64,000 nt of DNA. Source: an uncultured Paracoccaceae bacterium. GTDB taxonomy: Bacteria; Pseudomonadota; Alphaproteobacteria; Rhodobacterales; Rhodobacteraceae. Position 1 is the stretch's first letter. Every line of letters begins with the position of its first letter. The stretch is taken from NCBI GenBank assembly GCA_947492585.1, contig CANLND010000006.1:62001-126000 (forward strand). Direction: 5' to 3'. Positions 1 through 8,429 of the stretch are shown one piece after another. The position numbers and the translations under genes were made by a program. The notes below the pieces were generated by a model. That model did not search any database. It saw only the letters and a program-made list of their open reading frames with translations, and was not told the DNA's origin.

Positions 1-231
1 GAAGTTCGCGCTTGGCTTTTGTGAAACATCGCTGGTGTCGACCATCACGCCGCAAGCATTGCGCCGGATGCCACCACCCACTGAATGGAAAGACCAGGTA
101 AAAGGCGCGTTGGCCACGGTGCGGTTACAGATCCGCAACGTGTCCGTGATCGCTGCCAACTCTGACAGAACGAACCCTTCACACAGAAGAATGTCGATAT
201 GCCAAGACTTTTGCGATTCAAACACACCCAT
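1..231 (-). CDS. GlxA-family (DJ-1/PfpI-AraC) transcriptional regulator, N-terminal fragment, possibly GbdR-like (truncated by window edge)
   Basis: Manual translation from ATG at 231 gives MGVFESQKSWHIDILLCEGFVLSELAAITDTLRICNRTVANAPFTWSFHSVGGGIRRNACGVMVDTSD..., open to the window edge; resembles the N-terminus of GlxA/GbdR-type regulators; not in the ORF track. Confidence 0.65.
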   Translation of the reverse strand, partial: MGVFESQKSWHIDILLCEGFVLSELAAITDTLRICNRTVANAPFTWSFHSVGGGIRRNACGVMVDTSDVSQKPSANF

Positions 232-256
232 TACCTTAACTCCCTATTCAGTACGA

Positions 257-2704
257 TTATGCGCGCAGGCGCTCGTTTTCCGGATCCCACAGGGGTGCGT
301 CTTCTTGCACCACGGCCTTGCATGTCTCACCGAAGATGTTGATCTCCAGCTCGGTGCCCGGCACAGCCAGATCCGCGCGAACAACACCCAAAGCGATCGA
401 GGCGTTTACACGGTAGCCATAGTTGCCCGATGTGGTTTCACCCACGATCTCGCCATCCTTGGAGATGGTCGACATGTAGGGCGCGTCTGAATTAGGCGCG
501 TCTACGATCAGGGTCACAAAGGTCTTCTTGCTGCCTGCCTCGGATTCGGCTGCCAGGGCGGCTTTGCCCGGGAAGTCCTGTTCCTTGTTCAGGCGTACAA
601 AGCGGCCCAGACCGGCTTCGAACATGGTGTAATCGGTGGACAGATCGCCCTTCCATGTCCGGTAGCCTTTTTCGATCCGCATCGAATCCAGCGCGTACAT
701 GCCAAACGGTGTTGCACCTGCTTCGCGGATTGCAGCATAGGCCGCCGCCGCGTTTGCGGTTGGTACGTGAACTTCCCAGCCCAGTTCGCCAACAAACGAC
801 ACACGTGCCAGCAGCGCAGGCTGACCAGCAACAGTGGCGTTTTGCAACGACAGCCAACCCGCCGACAGATCCGCGTCCGAGATACCCGCGAAGAGTTCGC
901 GCGATTTCGGGCCGGTGACCAGCAAGGTGGTGAAGTCTTTGGAGACGTCGGTCAGTTCCAGACCTGCGGGCAGGTTGCGCCACAAGAGTTCATAATCGTG
1001 CCACTGGGCCACGGCTGCAGTCATCAGGGTGAAATCATCATCACCATGACGGATGCAGGACATCTCTGTCACAACGCGGCCACGGGTGTCCGAGAAGTAC
1101 ACCAGATTCATGCGGCCCACTTTGGGCAGAGCACCGGCAACCTGCGTGCGCAGCCATTCCGCCGCACCTTCACCTTTCAGGGTGAAACGCGAGAAGCCAC
1201 ACATGTCGATGACGCCAACGCCGTCACGAACCGCTTCGACTTCGCGCTTAACCGCGGCTGTCCAGGACCCTTCGCGCAGCCATGTTTCTGTGCCCGCTTC
1301 CGATGTGTCTTCACCTTCGGCAGCAAACCAGCAGGCACGCTCCCACCCGTTGAAGGCACCCATTTGTGCGCCATCCGCGACCATACGCTCGTGGTTCGGC
1401 GACAGTTTCTTGTTCCGGCCTGCAGGCCACTGGTGGTGCGGGAAGTGCATGGCATATTCGTGGCCATAGGTTTCCAGCGCCTTGGCGTGGCAGAAGTCGG
1501 CATCCGCGTGGTCGGTGTAGCGGCGGCTGTCCACAGCCCACATGTCCCACTCGGTTTCGCCGTCGATGATCCATTCAGCCATACATTTACCGGCGCCGCC
1601 GGACTGTACGATACCAAAGGTAAAGCTGTGCGCTTCAAAGGCGTTCTTAACACCGGGCATTGGGCCCATCAGTGGCAGGCCATCGGGTGCATAAGGGATG
1701 GGGCCGTTGATGTTGCGGCCGACACCTGCGGTGCCCAGCTGCGGAACCCGCTCCATCGCATCTTCGATGTACCATTCCAGACGGTCCAAATCATCTGGGT
1801 ACAGCTGGAACGAGAAGTCTTCGGGCATTGGATCGTCTTCGGTGACCCAATGCGCTTTACAGTTGCGCTCATAGGGGCCGAGGTTCAGACCATGGGTGTC
1901 CTGACGCAGATAGTACGAGCTGTCCACGTCGCGAACCATCGGCAAGTGCTTACCGGTTTCCTCGGTGAACTTCGCAACGTCTTCGATCCGCTCGGTCAGG
2001 AAGTACTGGTGCGACATGACTGTCAAAGGCACATCACGGCCGCCGAAGGGCTTGAACCATTCGCCGATACGGGCTGCATAGTAGCCACCACAGTTCACAA
2101 CGTAGTCGGCGTGGATGTCGCCTTTGTCGGTGTGAACGATCCAGGTGTTGTCTTCGTTCTGCGTCACGCCGGTGGCAGGGCAGAAACGCTGGATGTTGGC
2201 ACCCAGATCACGCGCGCCTTTGGCCATCGCTTGGGTCAGCTGCGAAGGATCGATGTCGCCGTCAAGCGGATCCCACAGAACAGAATCCAGATCGTGGGTT
2301 TCCAGGAACGGGTAGTACTGCTTGGCCGCTTCTGGCTCCAGCATGTCCATTTGCAGACCCTGGTAACGCGCCATCGATGCTACGCGTTCAAATTCTTTGG
2401 TCCGCTCTTTGGTGTGACCCAAACGCAGAGCGCCTGTGACGTGGTAGTTGATTGGATAATCAACATCTTCCGCCAAGGTGCGGTACATTTCCAGAGAGTA
2501 CCGCTGCATGTTCATCACAGCCCAAGACGCAGAGAAGTTCGGGCAGTTGCCCGCTGCGTGCCAGGTCGAACCTGCTGTCAGCTCGTTCTTTTCGAGCAGA
2601 ACACAATCAGTCCAGCCTTTTTTGGCCAGGTGATACAGTGTGGAAACGCCAACCGCGCCGCCGCCGATAACGACGACCTTTGCGGTTGTGGGAAAATCAG
2701 ACAT
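257..2704 (-). CDS. FAD-dependent oxidoreductase / GcvT-domain protein, dimethylglycine (or sarcosine) dehydrogenase-like
   Basis: 815 aa; N-terminal KVVVIGGGAVGVSTLYHLAKKG FAD motif, C-terminal GcvT-like half (ALDSMRIEKGYRTWKGDLSTDYTMFEAGLGRFV). Confidence 0.85.
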   Translation of the reverse strand: MSDFPTTAKVVVIGGGAVGVSTLYHLAKKGWTDCVLLEKNELTAGSTWHAAGNCPNFSASWAVMNMQRYSLEMYRTLAEDVDYPINYHVTGALRLGHTKERTKEFERVASMARYQGLQMDMLEPEAAKQYYPFLETHDLDSVLWDPLDGDIDPSQLTQAMAKGARDLGANIQRFCPATGVTQNEDNTWIVHTDKGDIHADYVVNCGGYYAARIGEWFKPFGGRDVPLTVMSHQYFLTERIEDVAKFTEETGKHLPMVRDVDSSYYLRQDTHGLNLGPYERNCKAHWVTEDDPMPEDFSFQLYPDDLDRLEWYIEDAMERVPQLGTAGVGRNINGPIPYAPDGLPLMGPMPGVKNAFEAHSFTFGIVQSGGAGKCMAEWIIDGETEWDMWAVDSRRYTDHADADFCHAKALETYGHEYAMHFPHHQWPAGRNKKLSPNHERMVADGAQMGAFNGWERACWFAAEGEDTSEAGTETWLREGSWTAAVKREVEAVRDGVGVIDMCGFSRFTLKGEGAAEWLRTQVAGALPKVGRMNLVYFSDTRGRVVTEMSCIRHGDDDFTLMTAAVAQWHDYELLWRNLPAGLELTDVSKDFTTLLVTGPKSRELFAGISDADLSAGWLSLQNATVAGQPALLARVSFVGELGWEVHVPTANAAAAYAAIREAGATPFGMYALDSMRIEKGYRTWKGDLSTDYTMFEAGLGRFVRLNKEQDFPGKAALAAESEAGSKKTFVTLIVDAPNSDAPYMSTISKDGEIVGETTSGNYGYRVNASIALGVVRADLAVPGTELEINIFGETCKAVVQEDAPLWDPENERLRA

Positions 2705-2718
2705 GGTAACTCCCTAGT

Positions 2719-3108
2719 TTAAGTCTGTTGCGGAACATCGTCCGCAATTTGGTAATAGTCGCCCTTGTCGGCGACAAAGATATGCTTGGTCAGCGTCAGG
2801 CCGGTGGGGCCATCAATTGAACCAAGCGAAAAACTGATCGTGTCTTCGTTCTGGGCCTTCCAAAACAGAAACGATCCACACCGTGCGCAGCTGCCGCGTT
2901 CAGCAGAGGCACTGGAGGAAAACCAATTTACAGGACCCGAAATTTTCAGATCCTGTTTGTGCACGTAAGCGGAGGACCAAACGCCACCGGACTGTTTTCG
3001 GCATTGCCCGCAATGGCACATGGATGCGCCCTGCGGCGCGGCCATGACTTCAAACGAGACATCCTGACACAGACAGCTTCCGGTGATCATGCGCGCCCCC
3101 TCCGTCAT
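2719..3108 (-). CDS. GFA family protein (CENP-V/GFA-type zinc fold)
   Basis: GSCLCQDVSFEV...MCHCGQCRKQSGG...CARCGSFLFWK cysteine motifs; start may be the internal Met near 3090. Confidence 0.85.
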   Translation of the reverse strand: MTEGARMITGSCLCQDVSFEVMAAPQGASMCHCGQCRKQSGGVWSSAYVHKQDLKISGPVNWFSSSASAERGSCARCGSFLFWKAQNEDTISFSLGSIDGPTGLTLTKHIFVADKGDYYQIADDVPQQT

Positions 3109-3109
3109 C

Positions 3110-3679
3110 TCAGTAAACCGGTGGCGCGATCACCCAGATCGCAACAGCAGGTTCATCGTAGGGGTTTGACCAGCGGTAGGTCTCACCGCGAATGCGGAAA
3201 CTGTCACCGGGGCCGACCGAAAATTGGCGGCCACCGATTTGCAGATCCAAACGGCCCGAAATCACATAGCCCACTTCCTGTGTTGGACGCACAGCGGTGT
3301 CCTGCATCTGTGAATTGGGCCGGAAGGTGGAATGCACCATCTCAAAATCATCGGTGAGATCCGGAGACAGCAATTCTTCGATCAGACCTTCTTCACCAGA
3401 CCCCATCGGGCGGCGCGATCCAGACCGGACAATGTATCCCTGCTCTTCTGCCGGAGCGACCGAATGTGAAAACAACATCGACACCGGCACCTCCAAACAA
3501 GAGGCGATTTTGCGCAGATCCGAGATAGACGGAGCGGACATATCGCGCTCGACCTGACTTAGCCAACCAACCGATCGCTGTAGCCGATCGGCCACCTCCG
3601 AAAGCGTCAACCCCCGTGCCTTTCGCAAAGCCCGAATGTCCACTCCCAGTGTTTCGCGTTGTCGATTGTGCAGATTCAC
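3110..3679 (-). CDS. XRE-family transcriptional regulator with C-terminal cupin domain
   Basis: HTH IRALRKARGLTLSEVADRLQRSVGWLSQVERDMSAPSISDLRKIA plus cupin GYVISGRLDLQIGGRQFSVGPGDSFRI; GTG start. Confidence 0.88.
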   Translation of the reverse strand: MNLHNRQRETLGVDIRALRKARGLTLSEVADRLQRSVGWLSQVERDMSAPSISDLRKIASCLEVPVSMLFSHSVAPAEEQGYIVRSGSRRPMGSGEEGLIEELLSPDLTDDFEMVHSTFRPNSQMQDTAVRPTQEVGYVISGRLDLQIGGRQFSVGPGDSFRIRGETYRWSNPYDEPAVAIWVIAPPVY

Positions 3680-3776
3680 CCGATTTATCCCGTGAAATTT
3701 TCAGCTTGTTTTTCATCGTGCCTGACCGTCATGAAAATTTCAAACTTTTTTTCACGTAATTTTTCAGCCAAAAAAA

Positions 3777-3795
3777 GAGGGGCCACCGGCCCCTC
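3777..3795 (-). terminator. Rho-independent terminator of the GAF gene
   Basis: GAGGGGCC-ACC-GGCCCCTC hairpin followed on the minus strand by a T-rich run. Confidence 0.75.
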
Positions 3796-3821
3796 AGTCT
3801 CTTTCTATACGCTGTAACCCC

Positions 3822-4277
3822 TTACAGACGCTTGAAAATACGCTCCAGCAAAGAGGCCATTTCCGTCGCATCCTCTTGCGTAAACGCCGCCGGTTGGTCG
3901 CTATCGATGTCTAACACGCCAATAACGACATCAGCGCCGTTTCGCACCGGCAGCACAAGTTCGGATCGTGTGCTTGAAGAACAGGCAATATGCCCTGCAA
4001 ATGCCTCAACATCCTTCACAAGCTGCACATCACCCGTGCGTGCTGCAGCGCCGCATACTCCGCGTGAAAACGGAATTTTGAGGCATCCATGACCGCCTTG
4101 GTAGGGTCCGACCTTCAAAATCTCGGGTTCACTCACCCGATAGAATCCCGTCCAGTCGAATCGCGAATCACTGTGGTGAATTTCACAGGCCAGCGTGGCC
4201 ATCAGCGCCACCTCGTCCGTTTCCCCTTCGGTCAACGCATCAACTGTCTTGTTCAGCTCCACATAGTCCACACGCAT
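3822..4277 (-). CDS. GAF domain protein, possible free methionine-(R)-sulfoxide reductase
   Basis: FDWTGFYRV...GPYQGGHGCLKIPFSRGVCGAAARTGDVQLVKDVEAFAGHIACSSSTRSELVLPV, with three cysteines spaced as in fRMsr. Confidence 0.75.
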   Translation of the reverse strand: MRVDYVELNKTVDALTEGETDEVALMATLACEIHHSDSRFDWTGFYRVSEPEILKVGPYQGGHGCLKIPFSRGVCGAAARTGDVQLVKDVEAFAGHIACSSSTRSELVLPVRNGADVVIGVLDIDSDQPAAFTQEDATEMASLLERIFKRL

Positions 4278-4357
4278 GGGACAGCCTTTCTATTGCATGG
4301 TATCCTGGGTCGTGATCTATGCGTCCACCACGACCCAGGTGCAAGAGCTGAGGCCTG

Positions 4358-5530
4358 TTAAACCCGCTCAATCGCGATGGCCGTTCCTTCACCACCGCCA
4401 ATGCAGATCGCCGCCACACCCCGTTTCAACCCGCGCTTTTCCAACGCGTTCAGCAAGGTGACCATAATCCGGGCCCCAGACGCGCCGATCGGGTGGCCCA
4501 AGGCGCAGGCGCCGCCGTTCACGTTGACCTTATCACGCGGGATGTTCAGCTCGTGCATAAAGGCCATGGGCACCACAGCAAAAGCCTCGTTCACTTCCCA
4601 AAGATCGACATCGTCAACACTCCAGCCGATCTGGTCCAGCAGCTTTTGTGCAGCAGGAACGGGCGCGGTGGTGAACAATCCCGGGGCCTGCGCGTGGCTG
4701 GCGTGCCCGGCAATGCGCGCGCGCACTGTCAAATCTTGTGCCTTGGCCGCATCAGCCGAGGCCAGAACCAAAGCCGCAGCGCCATCTGAAATAGACGAGG
4801 CATTGGCCGCAGTCACTGTGCCATCCTTGCGAAAGGCCGGACGCAGCTGTGGGATTTTGTCGGGACGGGCAGAACCGGGCTGCTCATCGATCTCTGTGAC
4901 CACATCGCCCTTGCGGGTCGACACAACCACAGGTGCAATTTCATCTGCAAACGCGCCACTCTCTTGGGCCGCTAATGCATTCGACAAAGAGCGCAACGCA
5001 TAGTCATCCTGCGCCTCACGGGTGAATTGGAATGTCTCTGCGCAATCTTCGGCAAAGGTGCCCATCAGGCGGCCCTTGTCATAGGCGTCTTCAAGACCAT
5101 CGAGGAACATATGGTCCACCACGGCGCCGTGTCCCAAACGTGCGCCACCGCGCATTTTAGGCAGCACATATGGTGCATTTGTCATGCTCTCCATACCGCC
5201 GGCAATCATCGTATCGGTGTGCCCCAAAGCAATTTGATCAAAGGCAATCATCGCCGCCTTCATCCCCGAGCCACACATTTTGCTCAATGTCGTGGCGGGG
5301 ACTGTTTCGTCCAGGCCTGCGGCGAATCCCGCCTGTCGTGCGGGAGCTTGTCCTTGCCCCGCAGGCAATACACACCCCATCAGCAGTTCATCTACTGTAT
5401 TTGTCTTCGCATTTTCCAATGCCGCACGAATCGCCACACCTCCCAAAGTGGCTGCGCTAACATCGCTAAATGTGCCCTGAAATCCACCCATTGGGGTTCT
5501 TGCAGCGCCACAGATTAGTACGTCTTTCAT
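4358..5530 (-). CDS. Thiolase family protein (acetyl-CoA C-acetyltransferase)
   Basis: TLSKMCGSGMKA, NVNGGACALGHPIGASGARI and CIGGGEGTAIAIE thiolase motifs. Confidence 0.9.
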   Translation of the reverse strand: MKDVLICGAARTPMGGFQGTFSDVSAATLGGVAIRAALENAKTNTVDELLMGCVLPAGQGQAPARQAGFAAGLDETVPATTLSKMCGSGMKAAMIAFDQIALGHTDTMIAGGMESMTNAPYVLPKMRGGARLGHGAVVDHMFLDGLEDAYDKGRLMGTFAEDCAETFQFTREAQDDYALRSLSNALAAQESGAFADEIAPVVVSTRKGDVVTEIDEQPGSARPDKIPQLRPAFRKDGTVTAANASSISDGAAALVLASADAAKAQDLTVRARIAGHASHAQAPGLFTTAPVPAAQKLLDQIGWSVDDVDLWEVNEAFAVVPMAFMHELNIPRDKVNVNGGACALGHPIGASGARIMVTLLNALEKRGLKRGVAAICIGGGEGTAIAIERV

Positions 5531-5623
5531 TTAGTTTCCTCCAAGTTTAAGCAATACTAATACCCAATAGTAAGCTTTCAGGTCTAGGCTTTGGGTCAAA
5601 CCTAGATAAACCAGGAAGAAAAC

Positions 5624-5971
5624 ATGAGCCTGACAAGCAGCAATATCGATGGCGCGCAAATCGTAGCCGTCAATTCTGAACGCATCGATGCGGCAATGGC
5701 AATTCAATTCAAAGAAGACATGCGCGTCCAAACGGAAACCGGTCCCGCCCGTGTCATTCTGGATCTGTCGCAGGTGAAATTCATCGATTCCAGCGGACTG
5801 GGCGCCATTGTCGCGGCCATGAAACAGCTGGGCGGCGCGCGGCGTTTGGATCTGGCCGGCCTGACCCCAGTGGTTGAAAAAGTATTTCGCCTCACACGCA
5901 TGGATACGGTTTTTCAACTATATGCGACGCTAGATGAGGCAACAAACGCCACCGCCGAAACCGGAACCTAA
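5624..5971 (+). CDS. STAS domain protein (anti-sigma factor antagonist-like)
   Basis: VILDLSQVKFIDSSGLGAIVAAMKQ, a SpoIIAA/RsbV-type phospho-Ser motif. Confidence 0.85.
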   Translation: MSLTSSNIDGAQIVAVNSERIDAAMAIQFKEDMRVQTETGPARVILDLSQVKFIDSSGLGAIVAAMKQLGGARRLDLAGLTPVVEKVFRLTRMDTVFQLYATLDEATNATAETGT

Positions 5972-6003
5972 CTCCATCCGCTCCTATCTCTAAGAGAATC
6001 TCT

Positions 6004-6441
6004 ATGGTTGAAACATTCGCCTGTTCGTTCACGGCCACGGAACTGGAAGCCCGATCCGGGATTTCCGCCGTTGTGGACCAACTAAGGGGGCTTGGCCTCC
6101 CGACCGGGCGTGTCGACGAAGTTCAGATTGTTCTTGCCGAAGCGGTAAACAACGTTGTCGAGCACGCCTATGCAGGGCACACACCCGGCGACGTCAATAT
6201 CCATTGCAATCTAGCCTCAGACCGCCTGACAATCTATGTGCAGGATGCCGGTGCGCCGCTCCCGGACCACCAGCTGCCCATGGGCGCGCCCCAGGACCTG
6301 ACCGGCCCCGTCGAAGACCTGCCCGAAGGTGGATTTGGCTGGTTCCTGATTCACGAGCTGACAAGTGACATTCATTACGAGCGCAGCGAAGGACACAACA
6401 ATCTTCAACTGAGCTTTGAAATTCAAGTCACTCACAACTGA
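6004..6441 (+). CDS. ATP-binding protein, RsbW/SpoIIAB-like serine kinase
   Basis: EVQIVLAEAVNNVVEHAYAG (N box of HATPase_c) ... PEGGFGWFLIHELTSDIHYER. Confidence 0.85.
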   Translation: MVETFACSFTATELEARSGISAVVDQLRGLGLPTGRVDEVQIVLAEAVNNVVEHAYAGHTPGDVNIHCNLASDRLTIYVQDAGAPLPDHQLPMGAPQDLTGPVEDLPEGGFGWFLIHELTSDIHYERSEGHNNLQLSFEIQVTHN

Positions 6442-6637
6442 CACAGGCGCCGTCAGTCCGGTGATCCTGCGTCCCAGTCTAGCCAGCGGCAGGATCTGGG
6501 CGATCAGGTGTGCATCCCCGAAGCCGCAGGGCCGCGCACAGACGTTTCGAATTCATGACAGCGGCGTTCTGGACGAAGCCAGTGACCCCCGCAAAGTCGG
6601 ATATGCGTGGGGTATCAATGCCCTGTACAGGGCAGCA

Positions 6638-6964
6638 TCAATTCATCTGAAATTGCAGCCCATAGGCCGCACCGTCGAAGGTACCGAACATATCTTTTAC
6701 GTCTGGGTGTTCAACGGGTTCGCCGGAATAATCCGCAACAAGATTTTGCTCTGAGACATAAGCGACATAAAAGCTTTTGTCGTTTTCCGCCAACAGGTGA
6801 TAAAACGGCTGTTCCTTTGGGGGACGGCTGTTTTCAGGAATGGCCTGATACCATTCTTCGGAATTGGAAAACTGCGGATCCACATCAAATACAACGCCCC
6901 GAAAGGGGTGATTGCGGTGGCGCACGACCTGGCCCAATTTGTATTTTGCATGTGTTCTGAGCAT
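6638..6964 (-). CDS. hspQ: Heat shock protein HspQ
   Basis: AKYKLGQVVRHRNHPFRGVVFDVDPQF...QPFYHLLAENDKSFYVAYVSEQNLVAD. Confidence 0.88.
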   Translation of the reverse strand: MLRTHAKYKLGQVVRHRNHPFRGVVFDVDPQFSNSEEWYQAIPENSRPPKEQPFYHLLAENDKSFYVAYVSEQNLVADYSGEPVEHPDVKDMFGTFDGAAYGLQFQMN

Positions 6965-7171
6965 ATGATCTCTACTTTCGTGCATCTACCCTACCGCAAA
7001 TCACCCGATAAAGTCCAATTCTAGACATATTTTTACAAGGAAACAGACTGTGTATTTCAGCGGGACAGTGCCGATTGGCCCCCGCATTCGGCGACTTCCG
7101 CATTGAGGTGTGAAAAATGGTTCCTATCTCAATCCGATCTTGTAAACTAAGACAAAACAAAAGGCAGGCAG

Positions 7172-7759
7172 ATGAGCAGAGTTTTTTGCGCCATGATCGT
7201 GGTGCTGCTGGTGGCGTCCTGTGGTGGTGGCGGAAGCACACCGCCGCGCAATCTGGACAATGCCTGTAGTATTGTGTCTCAGCGCCCCGAATACCTGAAG
7301 GCGTTTCGCGCCACTGAACGCAAATGGGGCGTCCCCGTGCATGTTCAGATGGCAACCATCCATCAAGAGAGCAAATTCAGGTCGGACGCCCGTACCCCAC
7401 ATAAATACCTGTTAGGGGTCATTCCTAACGGCCGCCAATCCAGTGCCTTTGGGTACAGTCAGGCGTTAGATGGCACTTGGGACGATTACAAACGTGCCAC
7501 CGGTCGCAATTTCGCCCGGCGGGATCGGATCAAAGACGCGACGGATTTTATGGGCTGGTACATGTCCCAATCCAAAGAGCGCAACGGCATTTCGCTTTAT
7601 GATGCCCGCAACCAATATCTGGCTTACCACGAAGGGCACAGCGGCTATGCCCGTGGGTCTTATCGTTCAAAATCCTGGCTGTTGCGCGTGGCCGGTCAGG
7701 TGGAGAGCAGATCACAACGGTATCAGACCCAGCTGACAACCTGCCGACGCTTCAGATAA
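7172..7759 (+). CDS. Lipoprotein with SLT/lysozyme-like (transglycosylase) domain
   Basis: Lipoprotein signal (MIVVLLVASCGGG); VPVHVQMATIHQESKFRSDA...SSAFGYSQALDGTWDDYKRATG. Confidence 0.75.
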   Translation: MSRVFCAMIVVLLVASCGGGGSTPPRNLDNACSIVSQRPEYLKAFRATERKWGVPVHVQMATIHQESKFRSDARTPHKYLLGVIPNGRQSSAFGYSQALDGTWDDYKRATGRNFARRDRIKDATDFMGWYMSQSKERNGISLYDARNQYLAYHEGHSGYARGSYRSKSWLLRVAGQVESRSQRYQTQLTTCRRFR

Positions 7760-7767
7760 ACAAAAAA

Positions 7768-7786
7768 GCCCGCCTCTTCGGCGGGC
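7768..7786 (+). terminator. Intrinsic terminator between convergent genes
   Basis: AAAAAAGCCCGCC-TCTTC-GGCGGGCTTTG; A-run and T-run suggest possible bidirectional function. Confidence 0.8.
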
Positions 7787-7793
7787 TTTGTCC

Positions 7794-8384
7794 TTATCGA
7801 TCCCGTTCCGGGCGAGAGGTGCTAAACAAGCTGCGTTTGAATGTCATTCCGGTTTGCAACGGGTCCAGTACAGTGCGCGTTTGCCCGCCCACCTCATCGT
7901 AGATGATCCATTCCCGCAAACGCACCGGATCATCGGAAAACAGGAATTCGATGCTACCATACTGCGGGTTCTTGGGATCTTGTGCCCGCACCCGCGTATG
8001 GGTGCCATCAAAGGAATGCCCCACCACCATTTTGGCCCCCTGCAAATCAACCTTACGTGCCAGCAAAACCGACAGCGGCGTACGGCGCAGCGGGTAGGTT
8101 TCGGGCGCTTGGTTTGATTTGGGGTCCACAATCACCACCGCACCATTGCCTGCGATGACGATGCCGGAATGCGGCGCGTCATATTCAAACCGCATCTTGC
8201 CCGGACGCGACAACAACAGCCGCCCGGTGGCCTCGCTGCCATCTTCATTGACTTGAACAAACCGGGTAGCGGCCGTTTTGAGGCCATTCAAATAACCGGA
8301 AACTTCAGACAGGCTCAGCTGTTCCGCTGCGGAAATCGCAGGGGCACAGACCGCAAACGCAATTGCATAGACAAAATGTTTCAT
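7794..8384 (-). CDS. lolA: Outer membrane lipoprotein carrier protein LolA
   Basis: Signal peptide; FVQVNEDGSEATGRLLLSRPGKMRFEYDAP; located next to ftsK. Confidence 0.85.
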   Translation of the reverse strand: MKHFVYAIAFAVCAPAISAAEQLSLSEVSGYLNGLKTAATRFVQVNEDGSEATGRLLLSRPGKMRFEYDAPHSGIVIAGNGAVVIVDPKSNQAPETYPLRRTPLSVLLARKVDLQGAKMVVGHSFDGTHTRVRAQDPKNPQYGSIEFLFSDDPVRLREWIIYDEVGGQTRTVLDPLQTGMTFKRSLFSTSRPERDR

Positions 8385-8429
8385 ACCAACCTACATATGC
8401 AACCACGCCGGAATTAAAAGCCGGTCGGC

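Noticed and set aside
767-2722. 651-aa plus-strand ORF antisense to the dehydrogenase gene
   Set aside because: Shadow ORF of a high-GC coding gene; low-complexity composition, and the opposite strand has clear family motifs across its full length.
6416-6754. 112-aa plus-strand ORF overlapping the end of the RsbW-like gene and hspQ
   Set aside because: Overlaps two supported genes and has no recognisable family features.
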